Shown here: positions 49,015 through 58,304 of the stretch, in pieces
How positions within the stretch are numbered: the first letter of the stretch is position 1
Layout: each line of letters begins with the position of its first letter
Source of the DNA: Clostridia bacterium
GTDB lineage: Bacteria; Bacillota; Clostridia; Christensenellales; Aristaeellaceae
DNA: 64,000 nucleotides
Reading direction: 5' to 3'
Assembly: GCA_017519405.1 (NCBI GenBank)
Contig: JAFWSH010000003.1
Location: forward strand, 1 to 64,000
Notes under the pieces: generated by a model
The model's database searches: none
Seen by the model: the letters and a program-made list of their open reading frames with translations, nothing else
What the model was told of the DNA's origin: nothing
Program-made: the position numbers and the translations under genes

Positions 49015-52000
49015 TCACTGCCTCGTCTTCATCAGATCCAGCACCAGCTGCTCCAGAATCTTGATGAAGAAGGCCGCATCGCTGTCGCTGCGATGGGCGG
49101 CGGACTCCGCCAGATAGGACAGGATGGAGGGCACGGGCAGCCCGTCCGCGGTGAACAGACCCGGGAGCAGCACGTCGGCAGCGGCCGGGAAGGCCTGTTT
49201 GAAGAACAGCAGGAAGCGGGAGGCCAGCTGGTTGGGGGGCTCCACGCCGTCCAGGACACCGACGGAGGCACCGGGCAGGGGAGCCGTGGCGATGGCCAGC
49301 CCCAGGGCTGCCTCCCTCCCCGGCTCCGGGCTCAGAAAAACCGGGCAGGATGCCACCGGGTTTCCTTCCCCCATGGCCACCTGCAAAAAGCTGTTCAGCT
49401 GCCAGACAGAAGCCGCGTCCAGTCCCGCAAACAGCGGCACACCCAGATCGCACAGCACCAGGGGCAGATGGGCGGGAAGATGGATGGACAGGGCACTGTC
49501 CCAGCGGAGCTTCTCGATGGCCAGACCCATGACCGCAAAGCGCAGTGACAGGCTGTAGAGCAGCAGGGACTCCACAACGGCACCGGGGGCGTTTTGCCCG
49601 GCGGCCTTGATCCGATTGCGCAGCGCTCCGCCATGGCGGGCGATCAGAAGATCCAGCGTCTGCTGGAGATGCTCCATGTGGGAAGGATGCTCGGCTGACT
49701 GGACCGAAAAGTCGACAGCCTGCTGCATCAGCAGCTCAAAGCTGCTCCCTGCCTCTCCGACTGCCGGCGGGGAAAAGGCGTCGCGCAGCAAACCGGGACA
49801 GGCGGCACTGCAGCGCGCCAGCAGGGTCGTGACGCCGCCCGGCAGATCCCTGACCAGGGCAGGGCGCTCCATGCCCCGCAGCCAGATGGCCAGCCCGGAG
49901 GCCGCGCCGCCCAGATGCAGCATGGCAAAAGCCTGGTTGGGGTAAGGGATCCGCAGGAAACGCACGGCGCAGTTCAGCCGGCTCCCCGTGGGCAGCTTCA
50001 GCTGAATCGGCATGCCGGTCTCCCGGGAGAGGGAGGCAGCAATGCCGGCAAACTCCTCCGCCAGCCGCTGGGCGTCCATGGCCAGGAGGCTGTCGGGCAG
50101 CACCAGACGGGCGGTCAGATGATCGGCGTTCCGGAGGGCGGCGGCCAGGGACAGCAGGGTCAGGCACTCCTCCAGCATCAGCTTTCGGGCGCACCGGGAG
50201 GGCGTATCCTGGTGGTAGAGCAGCCTGGGAAGGGACTGGGGATCCTCCGCCAGACGGCCGTCCTGCCAGGGGAAGGGATCCTCACAGGGCTCCGTCATCA
50301 GCACCGAGGCAGGCAACTCCGGCCCGACGTCGAAGACGGGCAACGGTTCGCCCTCGTAGGTGGGCTGATTCCGCAGCAGCACCCGCCACAGGGACGCAAG
50401 GCTGAAGGGTTCGCCGGTGCCGTCGGCGCAGACCGCCAGATGAATCTCCGATCCGGTGGCGTCAATGGCCCCGGTCAGCTCGCCATCCGGCGTGTCCGTC
50501 ACCGGCTCGGTGATGTTCAGCACGGCCCCGAGATGACGGCCATTCTTGCTGACGGACACCGCATAAGGACAGTGCTCGGCCCGAATCACCGCGGGACGCT
50601 CCCCGCCGGCCGGGGACTCGAAGGCCTCCCAGCTGCCCCGGCGGAGCAGGCGCAGGGTCACATCCCCTGTGACGCTCAGGCAGTAGAGATGCCAGTGGTC
50701 CGGATGGAAGGCACGGCAAGGCCAGAGGGATATGGAGGGCACTTCCTCCACCAGGAGCTGCTGATCAGGGCTGTATACCCGGGTGAAGCTGATGGTCTGC
50801 TGTCCCTTCAGGGCGAAGGCTACCTCCACGGCGCCGCCGGGGAGCAGGGAGACCCGGGAGAGCGCCGGCTGGAAACCATCCCCTGTACAGCCATGGCGCG
50901 CCACATACTCGGCGGCCCGGTCCGAGAGGGGAGGCAGGATGCTGCGGCTGCCGGCATCCGTGTGGAGGGCGAACACCGCGTCCAGCATGGTATCGCCCAG
51001 CAGGGAATGGGGGAACAGAGTCAGGGTATCGGAGAAGAGATGAAACGCCACCCGGGCCAGCTCATCTCCCAGCGCTTCCCGCAGGGATGCCTGCAGGGCG
51101 GGAGACATGGCGTCCAGGGGGCATGACAGCACGGGAAGCTCCCGGGGGAGGAGGCTGGTGTCCCGCCAGTCGGATGCCCAGGCGGACACAGCCTGCGCTG
51201 CCTCCTGCGTGAGACAGTCCCGGTGCGTGTCCTGCCAGGCGGACAGGCTGTCGGCGGCTCCGGCCGGGAAAGCCCTGGACAGACGCCGCAGCAGGTCCAG
51301 CTCCTCCTTGAGCTCCGCCAGGGCATCCTCTGTCTCCCGGGCGGCAACGGGCGGCTCCAGGCCGATGCTGCCGGAGGAGACGGCGATGGGCACACCACGC
51401 CACAGCCAGGTTCTGGCTTCCCCGGGCGCCTGCCGGGTTTCGGAAATGCCCAGCCCGTCCAACAGTGCATTTCTGCCGGGGATGAAGGGCCTGTCGGCAA
51501 AGGTCAGCGCATCGAATTCCGGGCGGCTGTGCAGGCAGATGACCGCCTCCATTCGGGTGCGCCAGGCGGACGCGTCGTCCCCCTCCAGGGCGCTGTGGAC
51601 CAACGCCGCCTCCCGGGCGAGGAGCTCCTCCCGGAAAGCAGCAGCCTCCGGCGCGTCAAAAAAGCCGAGCCGCCGGATCAGCAGCGCCCGCTGCCGGCTG
51701 TCCAGAAAAGGAACGGGATCCCCGGGGACGCCGCCGTCCGCCCAGACCACCTCCCGGGGCAGCAGGCCGTTCAGTACAGGTTCCTGGGCGGCAGCCCGGA
51801 TCACCCGGTGGGGATCGGCGATGCCCAGCACTGCGTCCTGCCCGTCCAAGCTCCACAAAACCAACTGCAGCTTCTGCGAACTGGTCTGTTCCAGGATGGC
51901 GTCCGCCAGTGGGGACACGCCGGCTGCGAAGGTATGCAGGGAGAGTTCACCGGGGCCGAGGGTGTCGGCGAGCAGCACAAAAGCCGCCAGACCCCGCCAG

Positions 52001-52164
52001 GCGGCGGTATCCGGCGCTGTTTCAGGTGTGCCGGCATCCCGGGACCGCACAGCGGCGGGAGCCCGGCGGGTGAATCCGGCAGGCAGGGGCGTTATGCCGG
52101 CCTCGTGTACCCGCTCTGTCAGGTCCTCAGGCTCCTGGGAAAGAAGAAGCAGATAATCGGTCAT
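49015..52164 (-). CDS. very large protein of unknown function; C-terminal half resembles an actin/Hsp70-like fold
   Basis: 1049 residues, no signal peptide or clear membrane helix. The N-terminal ~300 residues are alpha/beta with phrases LVLWSLDGQDAVLGIADPHR and PIAVSSGSIGLEPPVA. A middle section (~290-560) is partly helical then beta-rich. The C-terminal ~450 residues show an order typical of actin/Hsp70 folds: a connect-like strand LTARLVLPDSLLAMDAQRLA (~683), a phosphate-2-like hairpin AFAMLHLGGAASGLAIWLRG (~746), and an adenosine-like LVLCDLGVPLFAGLDA (~900). The expected acidic and glycine residues are eroded (DxGGGT has become HLGGAA), so nucleotide turnover is doubtful. ATG 52164 lies 5 nt after GGAGG and 11 nt past the upstream stop, so it is co-expressed with the preceding gene. 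The fold assignment is inference. Confidence 0.8.
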   Translation of the reverse strand: MTDYLLLLSQEPEDLTERVHEAGITPLPAGFTRRAPAAVRSRDAGTPETAPDTAAWRGLAAFVLLADTLGPGELSLHTFAAGVSPLADAILEQTSSQKLQLVLWSLDGQDAVLGIADPHRVIRAAAQEPVLNGLLPREVVWADGGVPGDPVPFLDSRQRALLIRRLGFFDAPEAAAFREELLAREAALVHSALEGDDASAWRTRMEAVICLHSRPEFDALTFADRPFIPGRNALLDGLGISETRQAPGEARTWLWRGVPIAVSSGSIGLEPPVAARETEDALAELKEELDLLRRLSRAFPAGAADSLSAWQDTHRDCLTQEAAQAVSAWASDWRDTSLLPRELPVLSCPLDAMSPALQASLREALGDELARVAFHLFSDTLTLFPHSLLGDTMLDAVFALHTDAGSRSILPPLSDRAAEYVARHGCTGDGFQPALSRVSLLPGGAVEVAFALKGQQTISFTRVYSPDQQLLVEEVPSISLWPCRAFHPDHWHLYCLSVTGDVTLRLLRRGSWEAFESPAGGERPAVIRAEHCPYAVSVSKNGRHLGAVLNITEPVTDTPDGELTGAIDATGSEIHLAVCADGTGEPFSLASLWRVLLRNQPTYEGEPLPVFDVGPELPASVLMTEPCEDPFPWQDGRLAEDPQSLPRLLYHQDTPSRCARKLMLEECLTLLSLAAALRNADHLTARLVLPDSLLAMDAQRLAEEFAGIAASLSRETGMPIQLKLPTGSRLNCAVRFLRIPYPNQAFAMLHLGGAASGLAIWLRGMERPALVRDLPGGVTTLLARCSAACPGLLRDAFSPPAVGEAGSSFELLMQQAVDFSVQSAEHPSHMEHLQQTLDLLIARHGGALRNRIKAAGQNAPGAVVESLLLYSLSLRFAVMGLAIEKLRWDSALSIHLPAHLPLVLCDLGVPLFAGLDAASVWQLNSFLQVAMGEGNPVASCPVFLSPEPGREAALGLAIATAPLPGASVGVLDGVEPPNQLASRFLLFFKQAFPAAADVLLPGLFTADGLPVPSILSYLAESAAHRSDSDAAFFIKILEQLVLDLMKTRQ

Positions 52165-52175
52165 GGGAACCTCCG

Positions 52176-54032
52176 TCATACGGGGAGAACGGCTGAAACG
52201 GGATCACGGCGGGATGCGACGCTGAAAACGGCGTCAAGAAACGCAAGGGCCGCATCCGGGTGCGAACCGGGCTTTTCGTGCAGGATTTGCTCCTGAAGGG
52301 CTTTGACGGGCGACATGCCGGCAGGCCAGACGGACAGCAGCTCCTGGATCAACCGCTGTCTTGACCGGGTGTGCTCCTCCCCGATATCGCACAGAAGGGA
52401 GAGCCAGGCGTGCGGCCAGAACACGCTGGGCGGCGCCGCAGCGAGCTCCTCCAGGGCGGGGGGCGGCGTCAGGGGCTCCTGCAGGCTCAGGGCGTGATCC
52501 ACCTGTGCCTGATGGGCCCTGCCCTCCAGATTCGCCACGCGGCGTTCCATGCGGCGCAGCCGGGCGCGGGCCTGGTCGATTTTCGCCATCTCCTCCGGGC
52601 GGGCAATCTGGGCCGCGGCCTCGATGCGCCGGTGGGCCTCCCGGGCCTGCTGCTGGAGATCCTGATAGGCTTCCCGGGTCCGTTGGTCAAAACCGGCCAG
52701 CATGGAGCGCACGATACGGGCACCCAGGACCCGGTTCAGGGTGTTCTGCGCGTCCTGGGCGCCCTTCAGGTCCTCCTCCAGCAGATCCTGCTCCTGGAGG
52801 GCCTGGTCCACGGCCGTGTCCTCCGCGCTGCCGCGGTGAACAAAGCTGGTGTCGTGCAGACTGGTCTGCTCATTGTCGTAGGATACCAGGGCATACTGGC
52901 CGGCCAGGGTCAGCAGGGTGTCGTAGTGTGCGGCCGCTGCCTTTTCCGCCGCTTTCAATTCCGGAATGGGGCAGAAGACATAGGGGAGGGAAGCCTGCAC
53001 ATCCCGCAGAAAACAGACGGCGGCATGGAAAAGACGCCTGGCGGCCTCCAACTGGCGCATGGCACGCTGCCGCTGCTCCGGATCAGGCTTCCTGCGCGTA
53101 AAGAAGGCATTGAACCAGGGGTTCAGACGGTCCCGCAGCAGGTTGGGCGCACTGAGGGAACGGTTGGCTTCCGGTGCATAAAAGCACTCCCAGAGGGCGG
53201 CTGTCAACAGCAGGCTGTTCAACTGCCGGCCCCAGACATCCCCGTTGGGAGAGAAGCAATCCCAGCCTGCCTTCTCCTGGGCGGCTGCCACCGTATAGAT
53301 GCCTGTGCAGCCGTTCATGAAGGCGATCACAGAGCGGATGGCCAGCAGATGCAGCAAGTGCGGCGTGCCGGCATGGACGCGGCAGTCCGCGGGAAGCCCC
53401 AGCAGCCCGAGACAGCTCAGCTCGGGCATGTCAGCCAGGGCAGCGTTAGCGTCTTCCTCAGCGTCCTCCTGCCTGAAAGGCGTCAGGAAAACGGCCCCCA
53501 CCGGCTGCGAACCAGCCGCGGCCAGGAGCGCCTTCACAAGGTGCGGCACAGCGCCGCCGCAGCAGGGCTCGGCGAGGGCGCCTGCCACCACCGTGGGCAT
53601 CTCGCCTGCATCCTGCAGGAGATCGGCCAGCACCCCCTCCGGCTGGCGAAGGAGCATGCGCCAGGCGGTGGAAGCACTCTGCGCCGTGCCCGACATGGCG
53701 GGGCTGTGAGCCGCTTCCGCTGTACAGAAGGCTTGCAGCAGCCATTCGTCCCGGGGCTCGGTGACCATGCCGGCCAGGGAGGGGGAGCCTGTGAGGCTGC
53801 GGAGGGAAAGGATGGGCTGGAGTCCCGTGTGGCTGTCCAGCCCCCAGGCACCCCGCAGCCCTGCGTAGTCCGCATAGAGGGAATTCAGGCGGCGAAGGGC
53901 GGCCTCCGGCGGGTAGAGGAGCGTGACGCGGACCACATCCTCCCGGGAGACGATACCGCTCATGGCGCAGGTCAAAAGGCCCTCCGCCACCATGGCGCCC
54001 TCAGCGCCCAGGCACAGCAGGGATATCTTCAA
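52176..54032 (-). CDS. large protein of unknown function; possible degenerate tubulin/FtsZ-like domain plus helical region
   Basis: 618 residues from TTG 54032, chosen because GGGAGGGAGG lies 7 nt upstream and the reading MKISLLCLGAEGAMVAEGLL looks like a true N-terminus. It opens as a Rossmann-like beta-alpha unit with LGAEGA in place of GxGGxG. At ~147-186 there is TVVAGALAEPCCGGAVPHLV then a strand PVGAVFLTPF. This resembles the tubulin/FtsZ T4 loop (GSxxGGTGA) and following strand, but with key glycines lost. Residues ~400-515 are strongly helical (QALQEQDLLEEDLKGAQDAQ, RARLRRMERRVANLEGRAHQ), likely a coiled coil. No transmembrane helix. It pairs with the 1049-residue protein. Confidence 0.8.
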   Translation of the reverse strand: MKISLLCLGAEGAMVAEGLLTCAMSGIVSREDVVRVTLLYPPEAALRRLNSLYADYAGLRGAWGLDSHTGLQPILSLRSLTGSPSLAGMVTEPRDEWLLQAFCTAEAAHSPAMSGTAQSASTAWRMLLRQPEGVLADLLQDAGEMPTVVAGALAEPCCGGAVPHLVKALLAAAGSQPVGAVFLTPFRQEDAEEDANAALADMPELSCLGLLGLPADCRVHAGTPHLLHLLAIRSVIAFMNGCTGIYTVAAAQEKAGWDCFSPNGDVWGRQLNSLLLTAALWECFYAPEANRSLSAPNLLRDRLNPWFNAFFTRRKPDPEQRQRAMRQLEAARRLFHAAVCFLRDVQASLPYVFCPIPELKAAEKAAAAHYDTLLTLAGQYALVSYDNEQTSLHDTSFVHRGSAEDTAVDQALQEQDLLEEDLKGAQDAQNTLNRVLGARIVRSMLAGFDQRTREAYQDLQQQAREAHRRIEAAAQIARPEEMAKIDQARARLRRMERRVANLEGRAHQAQVDHALSLQEPLTPPPALEELAAAPPSVFWPHAWLSLLCDIGEEHTRSRQRLIQELLSVWPAGMSPVKALQEQILHEKPGSHPDAALAFLDAVFSVASRRDPVSAVLPV

Positions 54033-54071
54033 GCGCTCGCCTCCCTCCCGCATCGGGATTTGCATGAAACA

Positions 54072-54102
54072 GAAAAACAGGGGAGCGCAAAAGCCTCCCC
54101 TG
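54072..54102 (-). terminator. intrinsic terminator of galE
   Basis: Minus-strand CAGGGGAG-GCTTTTGCG-CTCCCCTG is followed by TTTTTCTGTTT. It lies 40 nt ahead of the tubulin-like gene's start, leaving little room for a separate promoter. Confidence 0.85.
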
Positions 54103-54109
54103 ATACAGG

Positions 54110-55126
54110 TCAGGTGGTGTATCCGTTGGGGTTCATGCACTGCCAGCGCCAGGCGTCGCGGCACATATCCTCCAGCGTCTTTTTCGCTTCCCAGCCCAGC
54201 AGACGCTTGGCCTTGGCGGGGTCCGCAAAGCACGCGTCCACATCGCCTGGACGCCGGGGTCCGATGACATAGGGCACCTTGACGCCGTTGACCCGCTCAA
54301 AGGCCTGTACCATGTCCAGCACGCTGTAGCCCACGCCTGTGCCCAGGTTGATGATCTCGCAGCCGCTGTGTCCGGCGGCGTAGGCGCAGGCATCCACATG
54401 CCCGCGGGCCAGGTCTACCACGTGGATGTAGTCCCGGACGCCGGTGCCGTCATGGGTGTTGTAATCATCGCCGAAGACGTTCAGATGGGGGAGCTGCCCG
54501 GCGGCGACCTTGGTGATGAAGGGCATCAGGTTGTTGGGCAGGCCGTTGGGATTCTCGCCGATGCGGCCGCTCTCATGGGCACCCACCGGGTTGAAGTAGC
54601 GCAGCAGCACCACGGACCAGGAGGGGTCTGCCTGGGCGACGCCCATCAGGATCTTCTCGATCATGTACTTGGTCCACCCGTAGGGATTGGTGCAGCCCTT
54701 GCAGAACATGTCCTCCCGGAGTGGCACCTCGTCCGGCACGCCGTAGACGGTGGCAGAGGAGGAGAAAACCAGACGCTTCACCCCGTGGGCGGCCATGGTC
54801 TCGCACAGGGTCAGGGCGGAGTCCAGGTTGTTGCGGTAATAGCGCAGGGGCTGCGCCACGCTCTCGCCGACTGCCTTCAGACCCGCAAAGTGGATCACCG
54901 CATCAATGGCATGCTCGGAGAAGATGCGGTCCATGGCTGCCCGGTCGCACACGTCCGCCTCATAGTGGGGGATGGTGCGGCCGGTGAGCTCCTCCACCCG
55001 GCGGACGGCTTCCGGCTGACTGTTGACATAATTGTCCACAATGACGACATCGTGGCCGGCACTGATCAGTTCCACGCAGGTGTGGGTTGCGATGAATCCG
55101 GCGCCGCCCGTAAGCAGAATGTTCAT
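54110..55126 (-). CDS. galE: UDP-glucose 4-epimerase
   Basis: 338 residues, full length. The NAD-binding motif MNILLTGGAGFIATHTCVEL, catalytic Ser124 in FSSSATVYG and Tyr149/Lys153 in NPYGWTKYMIEK define an extended SDR epimerase. GDDYNTHDGTGVRDYIHVVD and GPRRPGDVD are GalE-specific. It interconverts UDP-glucose and UDP-galactose, and here ends an operon with a nucleotidyltransferase and a sugar transferase, so it probably feeds the same polymer. Confidence 0.95.
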   Translation of the reverse strand: MNILLTGGAGFIATHTCVELISAGHDVVIVDNYVNSQPEAVRRVEELTGRTIPHYEADVCDRAAMDRIFSEHAIDAVIHFAGLKAVGESVAQPLRYYRNNLDSALTLCETMAAHGVKRLVFSSSATVYGVPDEVPLREDMFCKGCTNPYGWTKYMIEKILMGVAQADPSWSVVLLRYFNPVGAHESGRIGENPNGLPNNLMPFITKVAAGQLPHLNVFGDDYNTHDGTGVRDYIHVVDLARGHVDACAYAAGHSGCEIINLGTGVGYSVLDMVQAFERVNGVKVPYVIGPRRPGDVDACFADPAKAKRLLGWEAKKTLEDMCRDAWRWQCMNPNGYTT

Positions 55127-55165
55127 GTGTTGATCACCTTTCCTGTCTGTATTTCCGGGATTGTG

Positions 55166-56065
55166 TTACAGCCTTTCGGGGTACTCGCCGCTGCGGTGCT
55201 TCTCGGCCAGGGCCGCCTGCACCAGAGGCTTGTCCTGGCGGTAGGTGACGCCGAACCATTTGGCGTGGGTGCGCAGGACGCGGACCGGCAGGCACTCCTC
55301 CCGCATGAGGGTATCGATGAGGGTAGGCAGCAGAAACTCACACTTCAGCGGGTCTGCGCCGGGAGCTTCCAGGAAGGCGCGGAACCGGGATTCCGCGGCG
55401 GAGAAGAACCAGGGAGTCAGCCCCCAGAAATTCATGGAGACCGGCGTGGCGGCATCCAGCGCAGGGCCGGCAGAATCCCCGGAGAAGTCCCGGATCAGCC
55501 CATGCTCATCCCGGCCCAGCTTGTAGGTCTCCACCACGCGCTCCAGCAGGCCCTCATCGCTGACCCGGCAGAGCCCCCGGGTCACGGTGCCGTTTTCGGA
55601 GAGCGTGTTGCCCAGGTCGTAGGCCACCATGCAGGCCTGGGCGCCTTCCATCTGATGAAGGGCTCCGGCGATGGTGACGAAGGCGTCCTTGCCATAGTAG
55701 TCATCAGCGTTTACCACCGCGAAGGGGCCGTCGATGGCGTCCCGGGCACACAGCACGGCGTGGACGGTCCCATAGGGCTTCACCCGCTCTGCCGGCGGAA
55801 CGAAGCCCCCCGGCAGGCTGTCGTACTCCTGGAAGGCATAGACCACCTGACACTTGCGGCTGATGCGGTCGCCGATCAGCTGGTGGAAGCGCTCCTCCAT
55901 CTGCCGGCGAATCACGAAGACCACCCGGTCAAAGCCGGCGTTCAGGGCGTCGTGGACCGTGTAGTCCACCAGAATCTCATTGTGCGGGCCCAGACCGTCC
56001 ACCTGCTTGTCGCCGCCATAGCGGGAGCCCATGCCGGCGGCCATGATCAGGAGTGTGGTTGACAC
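55166..56065 (-). CDS. sugar-phosphate nucleotidyltransferase family protein
   Basis: 299 residues from GTG 56065, with AAGGAAGG upstream and 19 nt overlap with the preceding gene. The nucleotide-binding motif MAAGMGSRYGGDKQVDGLGP and the metal-binding FAVVNADDYYGKDAF place it in the NTP_transferase family. Later segments (TPVSMNFWGLTPWFFSAAES, THAKWFGVTYRQDKP) are typical of this clostridial subgroup. It should charge a sugar phosphate for the adjacent sugar transferase and GalE. The exact nucleotide and sugar are unknown. Confidence 0.87.
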   Translation of the reverse strand: MSTTLLIMAAGMGSRYGGDKQVDGLGPHNEILVDYTVHDALNAGFDRVVFVIRRQMEERFHQLIGDRISRKCQVVYAFQEYDSLPGGFVPPAERVKPYGTVHAVLCARDAIDGPFAVVNADDYYGKDAFVTIAGALHQMEGAQACMVAYDLGNTLSENGTVTRGLCRVSDEGLLERVVETYKLGRDEHGLIRDFSGDSAGPALDAATPVSMNFWGLTPWFFSAAESRFRAFLEAPGADPLKCEFLLPTLIDTLMREECLPVRVLRTHAKWFGVTYRQDKPLVQAALAEKHRSGEYPERL

Positions 56066-57471
56066 GCGTCATCCTTCCTTTCCTCTTGCTGCAGCGCATC
56101 CGTGGTGACGAAGGGTGCAGCGGAATCCTTTTTGAAAAACACCGTCAGCGTCCGGAAGAGCAGCCGGACGTCGTTCCACAGAGAGAAGCTCTCGATGTAC
56201 ATGAGGTCCAGCATCAGCTTGTCCTCCGGGTTGGTGTTGTAGCGTCCTTCAATCTGTGCATAGCCGGTGAGGCCGGCCTTCATTTTCTCCCGGTAGACAA
56301 ACGTGGGCATGGCCGATTTGTAGCGCTGGATGTTGTCCAGCATCTCCGGCCGGGGCCCCACCAGGGTCATGTCGCCCACCAGAATGTTCCAGAACTGGGG
56401 CAGCTCATCCAACCGGGCGCGCCGGAGAAAACGTCCCAGGGGCGTGACCCGCGGATCCTGCTCCACCTCCGATTCCGCAGGGGCTGTGCCCTCCGGCGCA
56501 GCGCTGCGCATGGTGCGGAATTTCCTGATGGTAAAGCGGCGGCCGCCCACAGTCAGGCGCTCCTGGCGGAAGAAGACCGGCCTGCCGTCTGTCAGGAGAA
56601 TGGCCAGGGCGATCAGCAGCATCAGGGGGGAGGCAATCACCAGCACCGCCAGGCTGACCAGGATGTCGCCCAGACGCTTGAGGATCCGCTGGCCCAGGGA
56701 CATTTTGTGGTAGTCCATCTCCAGGAACAGCGAGTCGTCAATCACCAGGGGCTGGGCCGCGGAGAGCATAATGTCCTGCAGCTGGGCACGGGCCAGCACA
56801 TCCCGGTGGAGGTCGTAGCAGATCTTCATCAGCCGCATCCGTTCCTGATCCGGGACATCCGCCAGAAACACGGCGTCAGCGCGCTCGATCCGGTCGGCCA
56901 GGCCGGGATCGGACCAGAGCGCCGTGTCCGAGACATGCCACTGCAGGCTGTAGCGGCTGATCTTCTCCGCCATGGCGTCCCTGTCGCTGCCGGCGTCCAG
57001 GATCAGCAGGCAGGCGCGGGGCTGCCGGATGCGGAAATAGATCCGGTTGCCCACCCGCACCATCAGAATCAGAAGGAGGGTCTGGAGCACCGCCGCCAGC
57101 ATCAGCCACCAGAAATCCTCGCCGAACAGCGTCAGGTGGGCCCGGTTATCCGGGTTGACGTTCATGATCTGCAGCTGCAGATAGGTGACCAGGTCCACAC
57201 ACAGATTGGCCAGGGCCATGGAGGAGATGATGGGCTTGCTCTTTTTCTTTCCGATGTCGTAACCGCCGTAGACTGCAATCATGGTGACGGTCATCACCGT
57301 CCAGGTCAGCAGCGTGGTGGCCAGGGTCCGGTTGATATGCCGCAGCTGCCAGTTGGGAATGCCCAGCAGCCCGAAAAACAGCGCCATGAGTCCCAGATAG
57401 GTGAGGGCCCGCAGCAGGCCGACGGCGATCTCGGTGCGGTGTCTGCGGAGCGCCCCGGCGATTTTGCGCAT
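56047..57471 (-). CDS. polyprenyl glycosylphosphotransferase (WcaJ/CpsE-like sugar transferase)
   Basis: 474 residues, the long form. Four membrane helices occupy the first ~150 residues, followed by a CoA-binding-like Rossmann region (ACLLILDAGSDRDAMAEKIS). A fifth reentrant helix (~275-300) leads into the catalytic domain: TDGRPVFFRQERLTVGG, IRKFRTM, RRARLDELPQFWNILVGDMT, LVGPRPE and AGLTGYAQIEGRYNT. It starts an exopolysaccharide or capsule on undecaprenyl phosphate. ATG 57471 has AAGGAGG 10 nt upstream. It is the second such initiator in the window, the first being the short form at 13962. Confidence 0.92.
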   Translation of the reverse strand: MRKIAGALRRHRTEIAVGLLRALTYLGLMALFFGLLGIPNWQLRHINRTLATTLLTWTVMTVTMIAVYGGYDIGKKKSKPIISSMALANLCVDLVTYLQLQIMNVNPDNRAHLTLFGEDFWWLMLAAVLQTLLLILMVRVGNRIYFRIRQPRACLLILDAGSDRDAMAEKISRYSLQWHVSDTALWSDPGLADRIERADAVFLADVPDQERMRLMKICYDLHRDVLARAQLQDIMLSAAQPLVIDDSLFLEMDYHKMSLGQRILKRLGDILVSLAVLVIASPLMLLIALAILLTDGRPVFFRQERLTVGGRRFTIRKFRTMRSAAPEGTAPAESEVEQDPRVTPLGRFLRRARLDELPQFWNILVGDMTLVGPRPEMLDNIQRYKSAMPTFVYREKMKAGLTGYAQIEGRYNTNPEDKLMLDLMYIESFSLWNDVRLLFRTLTVFFKKDSAAPFVTTDALQQEERKDDACQPHS

Positions 57472-57511
57472 GGCACGACACCCTCCTTTCCGCCGCCATG
57501 GCTGTATGCTC

Positions 57512-57540
57512 ATCATAGCATGAACCCCATTTCAAGTCAA
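57512..57540 (-). promoter_or_regulatory. promoter of the sugar transferase-nucleotidyltransferase-galE operon
   Basis: Minus-strand TTGACT (57540-57535), 17 nt, TATGAT (57517-57512). Confidence 0.75.
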
Positions 57541-57623
57541 ACGGAAAAAGGGCCGGAAGGCTGCCGGGGCCGCAGGCAGTTTGCCCGGCCGCCGGCGGAA
57601 TTCTTCTTTTTTCGCGAAAAGGC

Positions 57624-57652
57624 TTTTCAAGAAGGAAAAGATATGTTACAAT
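57624..57652 (+). promoter_or_regulatory. promoter of efp
   Basis: TTTTCA (57624-57629), 17 nt, TACAAT (57647-57652). Confidence 0.6.
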
Positions 57653-57719
57653 GCCTGCGGACAATCGTGCCCGGGACAACACGGGCCGGGACCGCAGATA
57701 AAGTTTGGAGGAATGCAAC

Positions 57720-58277
57720 ATGATCACTGCCGGCGATTTCAGAAAGGGTGTAACCATCGAGTGGGAAGGCGGCGTCTGGACCATCGTGGACTTCCAGCAC
57801 GTCAAGCCCGGCAAGGGCGCTGCCTTTGTGCGCACCAAGCTGAAGAACGTGCTGACGGGCGCTGTGGTGGAGACCAGCTTCAACCCCACCTTCAAGACCA
57901 ACCGCGCCATCATCGAGACCAAGGAGATGCAGTATTCCTACAGCGATGGGGATCTGTTCTACTTCATGGATCTGGAGACCTTTGACCAGCTGCCCCTGAA
58001 CCGGGACCAGGTGGAGGGCGCCATCCAGTATGTGAAGGAAGGCACCAATGTGACCATCAAGTTCTTCAAGGGCAGCGCCTTCTCCGTGGAAGCGCCCAAC
58101 TTCGTGACCCTGGAAGTCACCAACACCGAGCCCGGCTTTAAGGGTGACACGGCGTCCAACACCTACAAGCCCGCGACGCTGGAGACCGGCGTGACCCTGC
58201 AGGTTCCCCTGTTCATCAACACCGGCGACCTGATCCGCGTCGATACCCGCACCGGCGAGTACATGGAGCGCGCCTGA
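57720..58277 (+). CDS. efp: translation elongation factor P
   Basis: 185 residues, standard length. The N-terminal KOW-like domain begins [20 protein letters not shown]. The tip loop [12 protein letters not shown] carries Lys32, the residue that contacts the peptidyl-tRNA CCA end and is modified in some bacteria. The C-terminal OB domain ends in [20 protein letters not shown]-like sequence (here [20 protein letters not shown]). EF-P rescues ribosomes stalled on polyproline, fitting the Pro-rich Rho and CapA proteins in this window. GGAGG lies 8 nt before the ATG. Confidence 0.96.
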   Translation: MITAGDFRKGVTIEWEGGVWTIVDFQHVKPGKGAAFVRTKLKNVLTGAVVETSFNPTFKTNRAIIETKEMQYSYSDGDLFYFMDLETFDQLPLNRDQVEGAIQYVKEGTNVTIKFFKGSAFSVEAPNFVTLEVTNTEPGFKGDTASNTYKPATLETGVTLQVPLFINTGDLIRVDTRTGEYMERA

Positions 58278-58304
58278 TCCGGGCGTGCCGCAGGAGGTTT
58301 CGGC

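Noticed and set aside
52371-54272. Open frame of 633 codons on the plus strand opposite the tubulin-like gene
   Set aside because: The minus-strand frame has a strong ribosome-binding site, coiled-coil pattern and tight coupling to its neighbour; the plus frame has biased Gly/His/Gln composition.
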